A DNA stretch of 7,687 bases from Bacteroidales bacterium. Its GTDB lineage: Bacteria > Bacteroidota > Bacteroidia > Bacteroidales > JAGOPY01. A program made the position numbers and the translations under genes. Shown here piece after piece: positions 6,139-7,687 of this stretch. Each line of letters begins with the position of its first letter. Within the stretch, counting starts at the first letter, position 1. The notes beneath the pieces are model-generated. The model ran no database searches, was not told the origin of the DNA, and saw only the letters and a program-made list of their open reading frames with translations. The DNA is taken from positions 1 through 7,687 of the forward strand of contig DAOWEV010000056.1 in the NCBI GenBank assembly GCA_030638325.1, read 5' to 3'.

Positions 6139-6930
6139 TTATCTTTTCTGATCATAGCAACCCTTACCTCCAAATGGGTTAAATTTATACGTAAGGCTGA
6201 CTCCGAAAAAACTATACCAATCATTCGTTTTTGGGTTGCCTCTTTCCTGATATGGCTTGTGTGAAAAGGTTGGATCAGAGCGTACTTCGGCTACATTATC
6301 CGGATTGATCTGTTCTCCGTCAAGATAATAGGTGGTACTGACATCATCCAGGTAATCTGTAAATGTCTTTCTCACCCCCCACTCCACTGCCAGCCCAAGC
6401 CTGCTGTTCAGGCTATATTTAAAACCGATGCCGAAAGGCAGTGTAAAAGTATACTTTTTATATGCCGGCCGGCCATCAAATCCCACATTTTGTCCTTCTG
6501 TCCCCATGTCTCGCAGGCTTGAGCCATCGTAACTGGGGTCAAAATGAACATATCCGATACCTGCAAATATGTATGTGGTCATGTCATCGCGTTTGCTGCC
6601 GGTAAAGTAATCCAGAAAGTTAAATTCAACCACTCCGGCCACATCAATAATATTGGATTCGAATGAAAGGCCTCTTACTTCGTTGTAATGGCTTACAGAA
6701 TCATCACCAACAACTTTTCCCCTATATCCGGTCAACCTGAAAGCCCATCTTGTTCCATGGTTATATTTTGCCACAATACCATACGCAGGCCTTGTCTGCA
6801 AAAAATGATAGGTCGGGTTAAGGTCACCGATGTAATAGACACCTCCTCCAAACACACCAACTTCCATTGTCTGTGCACCTGTGGCAGTAATAATCACAAA
6901 TAAAGTAAATATCAGACTGAATCTCTTCAT
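6139..6930 (-). CDS. porG: DUF6089 / PorG-like outer-membrane beta-barrel protein
   Basis: This 263-residue protein belongs to the DUF6089 family, which includes PorG of the type IX secretion system. PorG is an outer-membrane barrel that contacts the periplasmic PorK/PorN ring. I chose the ATG at 6928-6930 because it directly precedes a clean signal peptide (MKRFSLIFTLFVIITATGA, then Gln20); an upstream TTG at 6961-6963 would add 11 non-signal residues. The mature part starts with EVGVFGGGVYYIGDLNP (23-39), a family hallmark. Alternating hydrophobic/aromatic strands follow, together with GTEGQ (143-147), RKTFTDYLDDVSTTYY (187-202) and a final strand DWYSFFGVSLTYKF (237-250). Its place between nadK and uppS-bamA matches the P. 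gingivalis porG locus as I remember it. The family and barrel architecture are well supported. An actual T9SS role is inferred, since no other por or gld gene is in view. Confidence 0.85.
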   Translation of the reverse strand: MKRFSLIFTLFVIITATGAQTMEVGVFGGGVYYIGDLNPTYHFLQTRPAYGIVAKYNHGTRWAFRLTGYRGKVVGDDSVSHYNEVRGLSFESNIIDVAGVVEFNFLDYFTGSKRDDMTTYIFAGIGYVHFDPSYDGSSLRDMGTEGQNVGFDGRPAYKKYTFTLPFGIGFKYSLNSRLGLAVEWGVRKTFTDYLDDVSTTYYLDGEQINPDNVAEVRSDPTFSHKPYQERGNPKTNDWYSFFGVSLTYKFNPFGGKGCYDQKR

Positions 6931-6982
6931 ATTTTGCGCGGCAAAATTATCAAAATTTATCAATTATTATCCACCCGGAGCA

Positions 6983-7489
6983 TCAATTTCTTATATCAAG
7001 TCCCCATTTTAGTTTATCCCTGATAGTTGAAAAGAAATCTTTGTCCTTCATTTGAATAAGATTCACTTTAAATTCAGCCTTTTCAAGTACCATTTCAAAG
7101 CTTGGTCCGATGATTGCAGACCGGGAATCGAGACTGACAAGGAATTGTTTGTCACGTCCTTCCACTATGATCCTGATCTTGCATTTGTCAGGTATAACGA
7201 CAGGTCTGACAGTTAAATTGTGTGGTGCGATGGGCGTGATCAGGAAATTTTCACTGCCCGGAGTAACAATGGGGCCCCCGCTGCTAAGCGAATACGCTGT
7301 TGACCCGGTGGGGGTGGCAACAATCAAGCCGTCTGCCCAATATGTATTTAGGAATTTGTCATTAATATAAACGTGGATCTCGATGAGGGATATGGATTCT
7401 TTCCGGTTGATCGTAATATCATTCATGGCATAATTCAATTCGCCAAACAGGTTTTCCGGTGACTGAAGTGCGACCGGCGGGAGAGGGCT
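6983..7489 (-). pseudogene. nadK: NAD kinase, C-terminal fragment (5' part missing)
   Basis: NAD kinase phosphorylates NAD to NADP in the cytoplasm. Only the C-terminal, beta-rich domain is present, about 160 residues. Recognisable sequence begins at SPENLFGELNYAMND, whose last residues correspond to the family NE/ND motif, and continues with YWADGLIVATPTGSTAYSLS and GGPIV, the NAD-binding core. PIAPHNLTVRPVV and FLVSLDSR follow before a normal end. Roughly 130 N-terminal residues, including the GGDGT motif that binds ATP/polyphosphate, are absent. Reading the same frame upstream from Ala (7469-7471) gives proline-rich, non-family residues and then a TAA at 7490-7492. No intact start exists; the TTG at 7436-7438 would not restore the missing domain. 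The fragment ends normally, 52 bases before the porG ATG. Either the assembly joins two unrelated molecules here or a real rearrangement has cut the gene. As a whole gene it would normally be essential. Confidence 0.85.
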
Positions 7490-7687
7490 TTACAGGTGTG
7501 TCGATTTTCATTGGTCCTGTTCGATGCTCAGGGTAGAGCTTCTTGACATCCTCGGATTTGTCCAGACCCATGAGGGTAATCTCACCACCGCATTTTGGAC
7601 ATCGATTCCAGCTCTCTTTGAAATTGAGATTACACTCCTTGCATTGATACTCGTTGGATGGATCGAGTCTCTTCTGGGAGAGATCAG
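7419..7687 (-). CDS. Zinc-ribbon protein fragment, open at the right edge
   Basis: A minus-strand frame is open from the window edge (first full codon 7683-7685) to a TGA at 7419-7421, giving 88 residues. It encodes YQCKECNLNFKESWNRCPKC, a CxxC-x10-CxxC zinc ribbon with cysteines at fragment residues 15, 18, 29 and 32 (codons between 7590 and 7643), followed by Gly-Gly-Glu. A charged stretch and a Pro-rich segment (KIDTPVKPSPAG) come next. The last 16 or so codons overlap nadK-like sequence in a different frame, so the native protein probably ended elsewhere or differently. The codon and base composition looks richer in G and C than the neighbouring genes. I do not recognise the protein; such ribbons occur in many nucleic-acid-binding and regulatory proteins. 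The start lies beyond the window. Confidence 0.5.
   Translation of the reverse strand, partial: DLSQKRLDPSNEYQCKECNLNFKESWNRCPKCGGEITLMGLDKSEDVKKLYPEHRTGPMKIDTPVKPSPAGRTSVTGKPVWRIELCHE
7469..7490. other. Sequence junction between nadK and unrelated DNA
   Basis: To the left of this interval the minus strand encodes a good NAD kinase C-terminus. To the right it encodes a zinc-ribbon frame shifted relative to nadK, while the nadK frame hits a stop at 7490-7492. The exact breakpoint lies somewhere in these roughly 20 bases. No direct repeat, terminal inverted repeat or transposase is visible at the junction, so I cannot call it a mobile-element boundary. Confidence 0.6.

Noticed and set aside
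6942..6954. TAATTTTG on the minus strand as a porG promoter
   Set aside because: It matches TAnnTTTG, but it sits only about 11 bases before the ATG and no TTTG lies at the -33 position, so it would leave almost no leader. Chance is likely in this A/T-rich gap.
6961..6963. TTG as the porG start
   Set aside because: It would place 11 polar residues ahead of the signal peptide; the ATG at 6928-6930 gives a standard signal sequence.

Overview
The window looks like a piece of an uncultured Bacteroidota genome, probably Bacteroidales-like, at a moderately low GC content. The main evidence is the minus-strand block nadK - porG (DUF6089) - uppS - bamA - skp/ompH - skp/ompH. From memory this matches the order around Porphyromonas gingivalis PG0189-PG0193. 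A Bacteroidota-type promoter (TTTG / TAnnTTTG) upstream of one skp gene and the lack of Shine-Dalgarno sequences at most other starts support the assignment. No tRNA, rRNA, CRISPR array, transposase or phage gene is visible.

Layout. Positions 1-276 are non-coding and carry degenerate 7-base units (TTTGGRA-like) in two opposed arms. A small-conductance mechanosensitive channel (mscS-like, + strand, 277-1089) follows and converges on the skp genes. A perfect 12-bp hairpin with A and T tracts on both sides (1111-1140) can terminate transcription from both directions. Two skp/ompH periplasmic chaperone genes lie on the minus strand (1162-1674 and 1952-2530). The 277-base gap between them holds an unusual pair of inverted octamer arrays (1732-1846). 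bamA (2659-5337) and uppS (5337-6095) overlap by one base (TAATG) and are preceded by porG (6139-6930). The C-terminal part of nadK (6983 to about 7470-7489) comes next. Beyond it the sequence changes character: the NAD kinase reading frame stops, and a different minus-strand frame encoding a CxxC-x10-CxxC zinc ribbon runs off the right edge.

How the genes fit together. Skp-like chaperones carry unfolded outer-membrane proteins across the periplasm and BamA inserts them. PorG is itself an outer-membrane barrel, linked to the type IX secretion system. UppS makes the undecaprenyl carrier used for peptidoglycan and surface polysaccharide. The block is therefore an envelope-biogenesis cluster, with mscS as a convergent neighbour that need not be related. 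NadK is a cytoplasmic housekeeping enzyme.

I found no convincing new multi-gene system. The points most worth a second look are the broken nadK with its zinc-ribbon junction, which may be an assembly chimera or a real rearrangement, the octamer inverted array between the two skp genes, and a non-aromatic BamA C-terminus.
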